The notes beneath the pieces are model-generated. The model made no database searches, had not been told where the DNA came from, and saw only the letters and a program-made list of their open reading frames with translations. From the NCBI RefSeq assembly GCF_030272615.1, contig NC_081414.1, positions 205,001-269,000 of the forward strand: DNA of 64,000 bases. Reading direction: 5' to 3'. Shown here in pieces: positions 23,638 to 35,340 of this stretch. This DNA is from Cryptomeria japonica (taxonomy: Eukaryota > Streptophyta > Pinopsida > Cupressales > Cupressaceae). Numbering within the stretch: the stretch's first letter is position 1; every line of letters begins with the position of its first letter. The translations under genes and the position numbers were made by a program.

Positions 23638-24497
23638 AGAGCTGACATTTAGACCAAGAGAGCTACTGTTTAGACTAAGTACTATGTTGTTTATACCAGG
23701 AACTCTATTGTTTAGACCAAGAGAGTTGTTGTTTGGATTAGAAACTCTACTATTTAGACCAGGAACTTTGTTGTTTGGACTAGAAACTCTGTTGTTTAGA
23801 CCAAAAACTCTATTGTTGAGACCAAGAGAGCTACTGTTTCGACTAAGAACTCTGTTGTTTAGAACATAAACTCTGATGTTTAAAATTAAGATTTTGGAAC
23901 TTAGACAATGGTTGTTTTGACTCCAAGAGTTGATGTGTAGATTGAGAAAATTGATGCTTATACCTAGCAAGCTCAACCTTGCAGAGTTACTATTGAAATA
24001 TGAGAAAGCTAACATTCATACAAGAGAGCTGACGTTTGTACCGTGAGAGCGACAACTTGGACTGTGAGAGCAACTGTTTGGACTGAAAGAGCTATTGTTG
24101 GGACCAAAAGAGATACTATTTGGACTAAAAGAGCTACTATTTGGACCGTGAGAATAATTGTTTGGACTGAAAGAGCGACTGTTTGGACCAAAAGAGATAA
24201 TGTTTGGACTGAAAGAGCAACTGTTTGGACCGAAAGAGCTACTATTTGGACTAAAAGAGTGACTATTTGGACCAAGAGAATGATTGTTTGGACCGAAAGA
24301 GCTACTGTTTGGACCGAAAGAGCTACTGTTTGGACTGAAAGAGTGATTGTTTGGATCGAAAGAGCTATTGTTTAGACTGAAAGAGTGATTGTTTGGACCA
24401 TGAGAATGATCGTTTGGACCAAAAGAGATATTGTTTGGACTGAAAGAGCGACTGTTTGGACCATGAGAGTGACTGTTTGGACCAAAAGAGCTAATCT
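23638..24497. repeat. 21-bp tandem array B (GAGCTACTGTTTGGACC type), element 2 leader
   Basis: Two blocks (23,638-23,889 and about 24,005-24,497) of 21-bp units such as AGCTACTGTTTGGACCGAAAG, separated by a less regular stretch. Many units keep the GCTA/GCTG core and the GGACC end. The overlapping open frames on both strands (for example S-F-G-P-N-N-H repeats) are period-21 artefacts, since 21 bp equals 7 codons. Confidence 0.9.
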
Positions 24498-24737
24498 GTT
24501 GTGAAACTTGTAAATTTGACAATTTGAAGTTTGAGTTTGCAATTTTTGTTGTATTTCAATGAATGATATCTTGACTTGACTTACAAACATAGAATTCATA
24601 TTGTATTTTTGTCCCAAAGGACACATAAAGTGTATGATCAAGAAGCTTTAAAGAAAGCCCACGTTTTCACGGGTTTTGAACAATTGAAAACACATCATTT
24701 AGTCTATCCTAAGGAGATTGGCTTCATTATTAGTTCT

Positions 24738-25316
24738 TAGCCCACACTTGGTACCCTATCAGTGCACATAGCCTTGTCACCCCCTAATGGGTGCCTGTGT
24801 TTTTGCCTTTGCGAGACCTAGTGGAGTCCCATTACGAGCCTAGCAATAAGGTCTCAAAAGGGGAGTTTGTACATACACTCAAGAGGGACATATGGTGAGT
24901 GTCTTAAGGAGAGATTCTTCCCCCTCCATGCACTAAGAATTTAATAATGTTCGAAGGTAAACTGGGTAGCTCCTAATTTTAATTGGAACTAGTAAGGGAT
25001 ATGTTCGGCGCGTCGGGGTATAAACTCAATTAAGAGGTCTCCCAGCCTTGAAACCAAGGTTTGATATACTCGAGGGTACGGAGGAGAGATATTCCTGAGC
25101 ACTGTCATTGACTTGATTTTCATCAAATCACATTTATTTTATAGTGGGTTGGAGTACTTGGTGTTAGTCGTTCCCACTTGGGTCATTCCCCTCTCACCGA
25201 CCTTAATGGCTTTGGCCTTATAGGCTCCTCGGGAGGGCAGGCCCGCTAAAGATATGCACTATTGAAAAGAAAATATGAGTCTAGCTTTCTGATCACCTAA
25301 CAAAGGTGAGAGCATA
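24738..25316 (-). other. Conserved leader block, copy 1 (element 2)
   Basis: A 579-bp block between repeat arrays B and C. It is shared with 30,832-31,411 (580 bp): common phrases include CCTTGTCACCCCCTA, AGATTCTTCCCC, TGGGTCATTCCCCTCTCA and GGTGAGAGCATA. It contains a CACCT/AGGTG hairpin (25,294-25,308) with loop AACAA. No open frame is kept, so a structural RNA or cis-acting role is inferred. Confidence 0.6.
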
Positions 25317-25600
25317 CTCTCCTATCATCAAAAACACATAAGACATGTTTGTTCATTTTCATTGTAATTAGTCTATGTGCCTAATTTATCAAAAATAAGT
25401 GCAAAATTTTGTGGCTGCAAACAAAGTTAGTAGTTTATATTGCAATCTTTGACGGTGAAATGGTTTATGACTGGTATTTCACAGCGAAATAAGTACCTGC
25501 AAAACCAACAAACTGCAACTTAGGTTCGAGAAAATGATAGTCCAGAAGCAGAAATAAGAAATGCAGAATACAACATTAAAAAAATTAATGAAAAATTGAA

Positions 25601-25812
25601 AACGATATCAAATTGACCAAGAACGCCATCAAATATGCCAAGAACGCTATCAAATTAACCCAAAACGCTATTCTGAACACCAAAAACGTTGCAGAATTGA
25701 CCAAAAATGCTATTAAACCGACCGAGAACGTTGTCAAATATACCAAAAATGCTACAAGACATACCAAAAATGCTAAGGTATAGACTAAAAATGCTAAAGT
25801 ATGGAAAAACAT
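25601..25812. repeat. 21-bp tandem array C (AACGCTATCAAATTGACC type), element 2 leader
   Basis: Ten successive 21-bp units such as AACGCTATCAAATTAACCCA + A, starting AACGCTA, AATGCTA or AACGTTG. The units resemble array A, although 2 kb separates them. Looser copies continue to about 25,930 (AAAGAGCTAATC). Confidence 0.9.
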
Positions 25813-25986
25813 AAAAACGGAGTTGAGAAATCTCCCATAAATGCCATTTGAGGTGTCGGGACACTACAATAGAGACCAAGAATGTGATTCAGGAGCCTGA
25901 GAGAGCTAATCTGCACACTGAAAGAGCTAATCAACCTGTCAATGAGATTTCCTGCAAGCAAACTTGTTAAAGATCAAAGGGGAGAG

Positions 25987-26004
25987 GCCCCACGGTGGGC
26001 ACCA
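25987..26004 (-). promoter_or_regulatory. Primer-binding site of element 2
   Basis: On the minus strand, TGGTGCCCACCGTGGGGC lies five bases after the 5' LTR end. It begins with TGG (complement of the tRNA CCA end). The same motif with one change stands next to the LTR at 32,437. The tRNA species is not assigned here. Confidence 0.75.
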
Positions 26005-26009
26005 ATTAA

Positions 26010-27065
26010 TGTGATGCTAAAAATGTGGTAAATAGAAAAGGCATACACATATAATGAGACAACATAAATGGAATTATGAAGCAAATTGAAAGCTAAACAA
26101 AATCAAACCATAAGCTCCTTTGAGATGTCCCATTTTCTTCTATTCTTGAGGACCTTGAAGGTGTTGGATTGTTTGGCTCTCAGCCGAGCAATGACCTCCA
26201 AAGTGGCAACTCAAGAGTTGAGTGGCTACTTCATGATTGATTATGCAAATGATATGAAATGCATGATCTAAGAAACTAGATTAGCATGCTATGATTAATC
26301 CAAAATGCTAATTACTAGATGATTTAAATAAAAATATCTATAATAATGATGCTAAAACTATGAATTCAAGGGATCCTCATTGCTCCAAAATGAGGGGTAT
26401 TTATAGGAATTCCAAGGTCAAAGCTGAGGTGGCAAGAATCAATGATCCAAATTTGATCTGAAGATATCAAGGGTCGAGATTGAGGAAGTTGGAGAAAAGG
26501 TTGGAAGAAGGGACACTTGTCATCTCTATGGTGACAATTGTCAAGGAGCCTTTCTCATGAGAGGGCAAGTGTCCAAGGGAGGAGACATGTGGAAAAAGTG
26601 CCATGTGTCTCAAGGGGAGAATATCCAACCCATAAGAGGTTAGGATAAAAGAGGCTAGGATGTGTAAGGGGATAGGGTTAGCTAGACCCTGGGATTAGAT
26701 AGAATGGGTTAGGTTAGGAGATGATTAGGTTAGGTGGTTAAAAGTTAGGAGCCATGTGCTCATTTGAATTTAGAAATTCAAATATTTAAAAATGGTAATT
26801 AATCTCAACAAACTTGAGTTTGTTAATTTTAATTAGGGATAAGAAGAATTGATTTTAAATGGGGGCATGATTAATTATTTTGGATTAATTAATCAAAAGG
26901 GGATATGAAATGAACTATATAAATAAATCGTGCAGATTTATTTACTAGTAGATGAATAAGGGAATTAATCAAATTTGCTTGTGAATTCGATTAATTGGGA
27001 AGGGAGATTAATTAAATAATTGCGTATTTAATTAATTATCTTCAGACCATTTTTATGTGTATACA
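26010..27065 (-). repeat. 5' LTR of element 2
   Basis: On the minus strand it starts TGTATACACATAAAAATGG and ends TTTTTAGCATCACA, 1,056 bp, directly followed by the primer-binding site. A TATAAATACC promoter box lies on the minus strand at 26,396-26,407. The partner LTR at the 3' end was not found. Confidence 0.75.
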
Positions 27066-27679
27066 GGTCCTGATTGCGTTACGATGCTTGATTTCAATAT
27101 ATTTCTGGATTTCGATATGATTCTCAATTGATTTAATGATCTTTGATATGATACTTATGTGATTGATATGAAACATAATTTTTTTATGGGTCATTGATTG
27201 CGATATGATACTGAACTTCGATATGCTGCTTGATTTTGATATGGGACTCTGGTTGATTGACATGGTACTTGATTTTTGGTATGAGTCCTAATATGATGTT
27301 GTTGATTGATTATCAATATGATGCTTGGTTTTGATATGGGTCTTGTTTTGGTTTGCGATATGAGCCTGATTGATTGAGTCTCGATATGATGCTTGGTTTT
27401 GATATGGGTCTTGTTGTTGATTTGATGGATGGGCCATGCGTTCATGCTTTGATTTTCAATTTTGTTCTTGATTTTTATTTTTTTTTTGGAGTTTTTTGGA
27501 TTAGAAGAAAGATGTATTTGGTTGCCCCAATGTATAGCAAGACAAGGAATATTATGAATGGATGACTAAACCATTGAGGTGGAAATGGATAGGAGAAAGA
27601 CGAAAGTAGCTTATGAGGAGACATGCCAAGAAATTTTTGAAATTATGTTTTTGTCCTTAGTTTTGATCAAGCTCAAGGA

Positions 27680-27975
27680 TGGAAAAGGGATATGGATGGA
27701 GATAGGATATGGATAGGAGAAACAAGATCATAGATAGTGATATATGATGGAATAAATGAATAGATAGGATAAGGGATATTGACTAGAGGGTATGGATAAG
27801 GTGAAGCAAGATACTAGATGATGGAAGAAATGAATAGATAGGATAGATGGTATGGATAAAGTGAAGCAAGATACTGGATGATGGAAGCAATAAATAGATA
27901 GGATAGATGGTATGGATAAAGTGAAGCAAGATCGTAGATAGGACAGATGATATGGATAAAGTGAAGCAAGATCAA
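27680..27975. repeat. Minisatellite, GATAGGATAGATGGTATGG type
   Basis: Imperfect repeats of about 60-70 bp containing ATGGATAAAGTGAAGCAAGA and GATGGAAGNAATNAATAGAT, at least four copies. Confidence 0.8.
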
Positions 27976-29239
27976 AAAAAGGTAATGGATATTGAAGGAA
28001 GGATAATGGGAGATATGGAAAGGAAGAATAGAGTGGATGAACTTTGCCCCCAAGCATAGAGGTTTCCATTTTCAAAGAGGTGATATGTAAGATTGTCACA
28101 GTATTTAGCACCACTTGAATAAGTGTTCTTGAACTTTTCAAAGATAGAGACCCAACCCATACTTAGAACCTCCAGAAAAATTCAACCGAACATATCTAGC
28201 GACTACAAAGCATACTCAAAAGGGAAGAAGAATCCCAAATTGGATCAAGGTATTTAGTCTTTGACTACCCATGTGTGTGCAAGTGGGTTCATTTAAGCTC
28301 GTATGATCATTGTAATCTTCATAATCCAACATGGCTAGCTACATGAGTTACCCTGACTTCAAAAGTATCCTAGATAGAGCCTCGCTGCGAGCGAGTGTCC
28401 ATAGCCCCGACAAGGTTATCGTTGTAATATCACAAATATTGCTCCATTTCCAGACATGTGTCCATAGCCCTGATGGAGTTATTTGCATGTTCCCATAGCC
28501 AAGCATTTTGATATTGTATTTCATTGCATTTTTCTTTTCTTGATATTTAATTTCTTGCTCATGCTTTTGATCTTTTGATATTGTCTTTTTGTTCTTTATT
28601 TTTCTTGCATTGGCTTGTAAGTGATGAAACTTATATGGGTCTGATAATTACAGTGGATTGAAGTAAGATTTTAGATTTTTCACTAGCCATGTCTTCGACT
28701 AAGAGATCACAATGATTTAGAGAAATTGATTAAGTGTATGAGATATAGTAATCAAAAGATGTCGATACCAAGATACGACAAGTGGTTCTTTTCTGGATTG
28801 AGTGTGTATCCCAACCAAAAGAAAATGTTAAAGAGGAACAACCTTGGATTCTGAAGTATTTCATGAATAGATATCTAGGACAAGGACTGAACATGAGATT
28901 CGAGCACGGGCAAGAATGTGACAAAATGACACCAATGCCTATTTCACAGATGAAGGATTTATGCAAAGGATTGAATGAAAGGGATGGAAGAATGGAAAAG
29001 AGGTGTTGGATAATAGATAGGATGTTTGAAGATTTGTGCAAGGATAGATGGAAATGTATTAAAGATGAGCATCGGTACATAACTTGAGAGGTGATGAAGT
29101 GATGGAGGAAAATTAAATTTTGGGACATAAGGACCCAAAATAGATAAAGGAAATGATGGAAGAATAGTTTAGGAAAGATGTTTAGATAGATGGTTGAAAG
29201 AAGTTCAAAGATGGTGCCTTTGTTGATCTTTCTTATGGA

Positions 29240-29420
29240 TCATTTGAGGTGATGGATTGGTAGATGGAGGGAGGTAAGGACCCAAGATGGATGGAAGGGA
29301 TGGAGAGTTTGACTTTGGAATGAAAGGGCCTAAAATGGATTTGGAGGATGAAGAGTTTGACTTTGGAATGAAATGACCTAAAATAGATTTGGATGATGAA
29401 AAGTTTGACTTTTGGATGAA
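29240..29420. repeat. Short minisatellite, GAGTTTGACTTTGGAATGAA type
   Basis: About three imperfect copies of a unit near 60 bp with AAATGGATTTGGAGGATGAA followed by GAGTTTGACTTTGGAATGAA. Confidence 0.75.
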
Positions 29421-30260
29421 AGGATTCATTCATATTGATCTTGAATTGGAGTGGGATCATTTGAGTTTGTGTTTTTCTCTTGATTTTGAATTAGATTAGT
29501 AAAGGAGATGGAAGGGATATAATGCTCTTTCTTGGGAGGTGGATGTTGAATGGGAATTTGCTCTTGAGATGAAAGGGGATCATCATGGATGGAATACCAA
29601 AAGATTAGGGGATCATCATAAGATTCTTGACAGGTGGGATCTTGATCGAAGATGGGATCAGATTGGAAAGTCATGATATCTTGATCTTGATTTAGGGCAG
29701 GACTCATTTCCTTTGAAGAAGCTTCTTCTTTTCAAGTGACAAGGGATGGTCACATGAGTGATCACAGTTTCAGTTTGGATAGGTTGATGTTGTTGACTTG
29801 ATGGATAATTCATTTTGGCTACTCAAGCTTACTAAGTCGAATATAGGGTTTGTTTGATAGGCCCCTATGACAAATCACGTCAAATGATATGGATAAAGTC
29901 TCCCGATATGGAAACTTGATTTGACTAAATTGAACACCTAGCTAGGTATTGTTGTCGTTGAGATAGTTGGATGATAAACTCTTGATCACTTGGTTTGATA
30001 CTCCCCTAATCTTGTTTGATGAAAGTATTGCCTAAAGTTAGTTGAAATGTTGATAACCACCTCCAAAGGTGCTTTGTTGGATTTGGAAATTTTCTCTCAC
30101 TTATGATCCCTCCTTGTTTGCTACAATTTTTCCTATCTCCGTTGGATTTGTCAGAGGACCTAAAATGGTATCCAAAACTATTGATGAAATTTTCACAAGG
30201 TGACCGGTTTGTTCTCTATTTTTCACTAATTTTGATCATGCACTAGAACAGAGACTTGAT

Positions 30261-30600
30261 GCGCTAAAGGATGCTCTCAAAGCGCTACATAATGTTCCAG
30301 ATGTGCTATGTTGCCTCTCAAATGTGCTATTTTATACTGTTTAATAACATAATTGTTGAATATGTTATGCGCTAATATGTCCCTCTGAGGCACTGATTTT
30401 TGGTATAAATGCACTATAATATGCGTCAAATGTGCTAGGTTGATGCTCCTATGCGCTATAGTGATGTTTACAAGCGCTATTTGCATTTTTACCATTATTG
30501 TATTGATCATGCACTAATGTGAATAATGAAAGTGCTAACTGTTGGTTGGAATGCGCTATCAGATGGTTGAGATGTGCTAAGATGTTGCTCCTATATGCTA
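30261..30600. repeat. 21-bp tandem array D (GYGCTA core), element 4 leader
   Basis: Units of exactly 21 bp such as GCGCTACATAATGTTCCAGA + T and GTGCTAGGTTGATGCTCCTA + T. The hexamer GCGCTA/GTGCTA/GCACTA recurs in register, with two irregular spacers. The spacer sequence differs from element 2 arrays, but period and GCTA core agree. Confidence 0.9.
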
Positions 30601-30831
30601 ACTGTCCTGATAACTTTGTTTTGATGTTTTCACTGTGACGTTGAGAAATAAATTTTGTGACTTGATGGATGATTTTCTGAAAAACGAATTGAAAACACAG
30701 TAGATAGAAGTGATAATAGCTTGTCTATGTTAAACAAATAGTGTATGTTCTTTTGAGGATGTTTTCATTGGTTTGGATTACAAAAAAATAGATAAAGCAG
30801 ACTCTTTATTCAAGGGTCATTGATAATATCA

Positions 30832-31411
30832 TAGCCCACTAGTCTCGATACTTCATTAGCTCAAACAACCTTGTCACCCCCTAGAGGCGCCCATTTTTTT
30901 ACCTTTTGCCAGAAATTAACCCAAAGCAAATTGCTTCACAATTGGGTAGTTATCTTGGGAGATATATGGTGAGTGATCTTGGGGGAAGATTCTTCCCCAC
31001 CCTTGCACTATGATATTGCCAATGTTTGGAAACTAAATTAGCTCAAAGCTTCTACTTCTATGGTTTTTAATCGGGCTTGCGTTTGATCTTTAGTGATAAA
31101 CTCCCTCGGGAGGCTTCCCAACCTTTAGAACAAAGGCTTTACGTATCTTTAAGATATTGGGGGAAGACTAATCTTTGAGCGAAACCGTTGGAGGGGATTT
31201 TCATTAGCCTCCACATTTGATTATAGTGGGTTGGAATGCTTGGCAATAAAGTTGTTTCCCACTTAGGTCATTCCCCTCTCAGCGGCCTTAATGGCGCCCT
31301 AAGGGTAACTTGAGAGGGCAAGCCTTCTAAAGGTGTTAATGCATGAAACTGAAAGAAAGCATGAAAGAGATGGTTTTGACTTTTTGATCACCTATTGAAG
31401 GTGAGAGCATA
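30832..31411 (-). other. Conserved leader block, copy 2 (element 4)
   Basis: A 580-bp block homologous to 24,738-25,316 and likewise flanked by 21-bp arrays. The hairpin is CACCT/AGGTG at 31,389-31,403 with loop ATTGA: the stem is kept and the loop changed relative to copy 1. No coding frame is conserved. Confidence 0.6.
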
Positions 31412-32105
31412 TACCTATCACCTCACAAATACAAAAGACAAGGATTCTTTTTAAACCTTCATTGCAAAATTGTCTAAGCCAGATGGAGATGTTGCTCCAA
31501 GAATACATGATGTTCTTTTTATCCGAATATAGCAATGTGTGAAGATAGCAAGATATTTTAACTTTAAATAAATCTTGGTCAACCAAAGTAAATTAGTTAA
31601 ATGAATAACAACGGTTATTGCAATCATGAAAGCTCTTTTTAAATTCCCAAATGAAAAATGAGGTTCATTTTAATCAACACCAAAAGAAAATGATGTTCAA
31701 TTTTAACCCTTTGAAGAAATGGGAATTTTGTTTTGTTCCTTTTAGAGCCCAAAGAAAGATGATCCTATCTTGCATAAAAGGAAAGATTTGATTTTGTTGT
31801 TCTTTTTAATTATGCAAGAAAGAAAGATGCAGTCTATTTTAGGCACCAAAAAGAAACGATGAAGTTCCTTTTAAGCATCCAAAAGAAAGGTGAAATTAAT
31901 TTTAAGCCTTTATAATAAGAGAAAAGTGAGTTCTTTTTACCAACTTATTCAAGAAAGTAAATAAAACTAATTAACTCCTCCTTTTCCTGCACTGAAAAAT
32001 GTTAGAATCTGCACAAAGTTAGTCAAAAATTAAATCTTGATGGTGGGTTTCACAAGCCTAAATTTTTTTACTCTGTTACAATTTTTTCTTCTCTGTTAGA
32101 GCCAC
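31412..32105 (-). other. Leader spacer of element 4
   Basis: AT-rich sequence with several loose repeats of AAAGAAAGATGATGTTC-TTTTAA type (31,640-31,950). No gene is seen. Confidence 0.4.
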
Positions 32106-32360
32106 GCGCTAAACTTCCGCATAGATGCGCTACAATATGGTGTAGAAGCGCTAAAAGAGAGCACCTACGTGCTACTCTGATGCCTAAATGCACTATATTG
32201 ATACTCCTATGCGCAAAAAAAGAAAAGAAGAACACACGCTAGAAAGAAAGTTAAATGTGCTAAGGAATGGTTTCTATGTGCTAAATAGTGCAATGAATGC
32301 GCTAAATTTTGCCACAAATGTGCTACAGAAAGTTTGAGATGCACTAAAAGAGTGTTCCAA
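32106..32360. repeat. 21-bp tandem array E (GCGCTA core), element 4 leader
   Basis: Five units in perfect 21-bp register from 32,106 (for example GCGCTACAATATGGTGTAGA + A), then looser copies with GTGCTAA and GCACTAA to about 32,360. Confidence 0.88.
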
Positions 32361-32414
32361 TGTGTTTGCAATCTTTAACCTGCACAAAAAAAATGATGTT
32401 ATTTTTGGGGATGT

Positions 32415-32432
32415 GCCCCACGGTGGGTGCCA
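32415..32432 (-). promoter_or_regulatory. Primer-binding site of element 4
   Basis: The minus-strand TGGCACCCACCGTGGGGC lies 4 bases after the LTR end. It is nearly identical to the site of element 2. Confidence 0.75.
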
Positions 32433-32436
32433 AAAA

Positions 32437-33877
32437 TGTACGCGGGAAAATGTGGTGACCAAAATGAATAAATCAAGATCAAAATATCCACATACCAATG
32501 AGACTCTTGGTGCAAGTATATAAACTAATGGAACTAGTTTGACTTCCCAAGGGGTGTCCCATTGTTCTCTATCTCATAGGATCCCTAAAGCCAATGTTTT
32601 TCTCTCAGATCATTGAGCAAGTGACTTAGGAATGGCAACTCCAAGAACAAGTGATATTTGATCTGTATGCCTGAATGCATTCTAAGATCTATATGATGTG
32701 TTAAAACTATGATGATTAAGTTAAGATGAAGATAGTGATATGATATAAGATTAACAAATTATCCTAACATGATATACTAACATGAATATTCTATGATATG
32801 GAAAATGCTTCTAAATGCTACAATGATGTTTTAACAAAGAGAGGTTTAAAATGTTTAGTAAATTAGGCTATAATGTAGATGCATAAAAAATTGGAGATAT
32901 GGATAATGAAGAATGAGAGCTCTATTTATAGGGAAAATATGGCAATGGATGGTTAAGATTGAATAATCTTAACAAGGGTTAGGATTGAAAGTTAATAAAT
33001 CCATGTTTATAATTTTCACCAATGAAATGGTGACAATTGTCAACAAGAGGTTGCTTGAGAGGAGATACAAGAGGAATTAAATGCTTGAGAAGACATGAAG
33101 GTTACCCTAGGAGGTAAGGGTTAAGGTTAGGTTAGGGTTATCCAATAGATAAAGCTTTTGCCCAAGGGGTAAACTCTTGTGCAAGGGTTAAATGGATAAC
33201 TATGGTCAAAGCCATAAGTGTTTGATGAGACCCTTGAGTCAAAAGGATGGTTAAGTTAGAAGAAAGTCTCTAACCAAAGGTCAAAGGTGAGTTAACCATA
33301 AATGGTTATGTAAGAGTCTTTAATGGTTTGGAAGACTTTAAAGGTTAACCATTTGAAGACACAAAGCCTTTAATGGTTATTGAAGACTTTGGAGGCTTTG
33401 AGAAGTGACTTCCCTTTTACTTAGGAATGTGACAATAATTAGGAGATGAATTAGGTTAAATTGGAAGTGCTTATAAGAATCTAGAAGGGGTTTAGGAGGC
33501 AAGTGGGAGATGTAGGAAAATGCAAGTGGATGAGGGAAAATGATTTTAATTAAAATATAATTACTTTATTTCAACCAAAAAAAGATGCAACTTGCATAAA
33601 TACAAGTGGGGGGATTTAATAAATAAATTAGATTTGTTTATTTGCAAGGATCAATTTAATTAAAAAGGGAGAAAGGGGAATTAATTAAATAAAGTGATTT
33701 ATTTAATTAAAGGCTAGAAAAGGTTTATGTGAATTTAATTAAATAAATTGAGTAATTTATTTAATCAAATAGATGAAAATGAAGAAATTAATTAAATAGG
33801 ATTTAATTAATAGGAGGAATGGTTAAAATAAATATTAAATATTTATTTAGGAAGGTGGTCAGATTTATACATCTACA
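32437..33877 (-). repeat. 5' LTR of element 4 (Tat-related)
   Basis: On the minus strand it starts TGTAGATGTATAAATCTGACC minus its last base and ends TTTTCCCGCGTACA, 1,441 bp, followed by the primer-binding site. A minus-strand CTATAAATAG box lies at 32,922-32,931. The AAATAAATATTTAATTTAAT-rich start resembles the LTRs at 27,065 and 11,312. No partner LTR or coding domains were identified, so the element is truncated or interrupted. Confidence 0.7.
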
Positions 33878-34101
33878 GTAGACTCTAACAACATTTCTCA
33901 TTGAGGTTTTTCCCCACCGTGAGTTTTCCTCGTATGCACTTGTTTTATGGGTTGCCTTTTGTGTGTGTGTGTTGATTTGTTTAATATCTCAGTTCATGGT
34001 TATGTGATTAAAGTTATTGTTGCTTAAATCTTTAGAAGGCAATTTTTTTTATTGATTACCATTGATTCACCCCCCTCTCAGTGGTCCATTGTGTTCCATC
34101 A
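33878..34101 (+). repeat. 3' part of a copia-type LTR (fragment)
   Basis: It contains GAGGTTTTTCCCCACCGTGA and ATTGATTCACCCCCCTCTCA and ends TGTTCCATCA, phrases typical of plant copia LTR 3' ends. Its left part is missing at the element 4 LTR border, which suggests that element 4 was inserted into it. Confidence 0.5.
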
Positions 34102-34149
34102 GCTCTCTTATGTAAAATATTATGGTTCATTTTATGTATAGATTTTAGT

Positions 34150-35060
34150 TCTTAATTTATTACAATATTAAAATAGTCCAATTATTTTAAAATTAATAAA
34201 ATAAAACTAAATGAACCTTAAACAAATTATTGAGGCATTCTATAATGATTGTATTGAAATCAATATCAAACACTAATACTAAACCCAATTAAATGTCAAC
34301 TATAAAACTAACTTGTAAACCAAATTGAACCCTAACACTAAATCAAAACAAATTTTAAGTCTAACACTAAACCCAAGTGAAACCTAACCCTAAACCAAAG
34401 TGAATCCAAATCATAAATCAAATCAAAATTTAACTCTAAAACTAAACTAAACATTAGAAACCTAACCTTAATTTAAAATTCAACCCTAACCCTAAATAAA
34501 ATTCAACCTAACGTTAATTGTAAAAAAAATTGTATCCTAACCCTATAGGAAATTCAAACTCTAACCCAAAATAAAATTCGACCTAACCCTAATTGTAAAC
34601 AAAATTGTACCCTAACCCTAACCCTTATCAAATCAAATTTAACACTCTAGCACAAAACCAATTTGAATCTTAAACCTATACCAAATTGTATCCTAGTCCT
34701 AAAATTAAATCAAATGCAACAATAACCCTCACCATACTTAGCCAAATTATACCCTAAACTAAATTCAAACTTAACCTTGTACCAAATTTCCCTCAAACTC
34801 TAAATCAAATCAAACCTTAACTCTAAACAAATTTAGCTCTAACCCAACCATTAAATAAAATTGAATGTTGACTATAAACCTATTCAAACCTTAAGTTAAA
34901 TTGAATCATAAACCTATATCGAAGTCAACCCTAACCCTATGTTAAATTCAACCCAAATTTTTAAAAAAATTATAATCCTAATCCTAACACTAAACCAAAT
35001 TGTACCTTAACACTAAACTAAATTGAAGCCTAACCCTAAACAAAATGAACATAGAGGTAA
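34150..35060. repeat. Telomere-like satellite, C-rich strand on +
   Basis: Degenerate AACCCTAACCCTAAACCAAA-type repeats in which CCCTAA hexamers alternate with AAATTGAA/AAATCAAA. The units are too diverged for a functional telomere. The strand polarity is opposite to the block that follows. Confidence 0.85.
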
Positions 35061-35340
35061 TTAATTTTTCTTTAAAAGGATATTTTTTTTTCATTGAGTA
35101 CACATTACTTAGTTATTCATTATATTATTCAATCAATGGTAATTGCTTTAAAAATAGATTATTACTAATTTTGTTGAACTTTAAAATTATACTTTCCAAT
35201 CAAATTGGGACATGCATAGAGATATCATCTTTAATTTTAGATAATTTGATAAAATATGATTTCAATTCAATTTAAAATTTTAAGTTTGATGGCTATCTTC
35301 ACTAACTTTCTATAAATGAAAATGTTTTTTCTTTAAAACA
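35061..35340. other. AT-rich spacer at the polarity switch
   Basis: An AT-rich 280-bp segment between C-rich and G-rich telomere-like blocks. An open frame of 76 codons here has no domain. Spacers of similar character recur at 47,770-48,010 and 49,369-49,511. Confidence 0.5.

Larger units (their letters stand above)
13259..27065 (-). mobile_element. Ty3/gypsy retrotransposon, Tat lineage (element 2), minus strand, decayed
   Basis: Reading leftwards: 5' LTR (27,065-26,010), PBS, repeat-rich leader, gag, protease, G-patch, RT, RNase H, second RNase H (interrupted by a solo LTR) and integrase. A T-rich 3' region then extends to about 13,259. The 3' LTR is not recognised; purine tracts complementary to TTTTGCCCCT occur near 13,260-13,290 but no TG start follows. 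From gag (22,486) to RNase H (16,838) one reading frame is kept, with many in-frame stops and no frameshift. Confidence 0.8.
27066..30260 (-). other. Noncoding leader-like DNA of element 4, minisatellite-rich
   Basis: This 3.2 kb lies between the element 2 LTR and array D. It holds GATTTTGATATGATGCTT-like repeats (27,080-27,430), a 60-70 bp minisatellite (27,680-27,975) and another (29,240-29,420). Open frames such as 29,707-29,426 (-) show no known domain. It is probably the continuation of the leader or body of the element whose 5' LTR is at 33,877-32,437, cut by the element 2 insertion. Confidence 0.4.

Noticed and set aside
23236..24522. Repetitive proteins of 7-residue repeats (T-R-N-x-x-x-L or S-F-G-P-N-x-x)
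   Set aside because: The DNA period is 21 bp, which keeps every frame open; frames on both strands are equally open, so coding is unlikely.
35045..35275. 76-codon open frame in the satellite spacer
   Set aside because: AT-rich, no domain, and lies in noncoding satellite.
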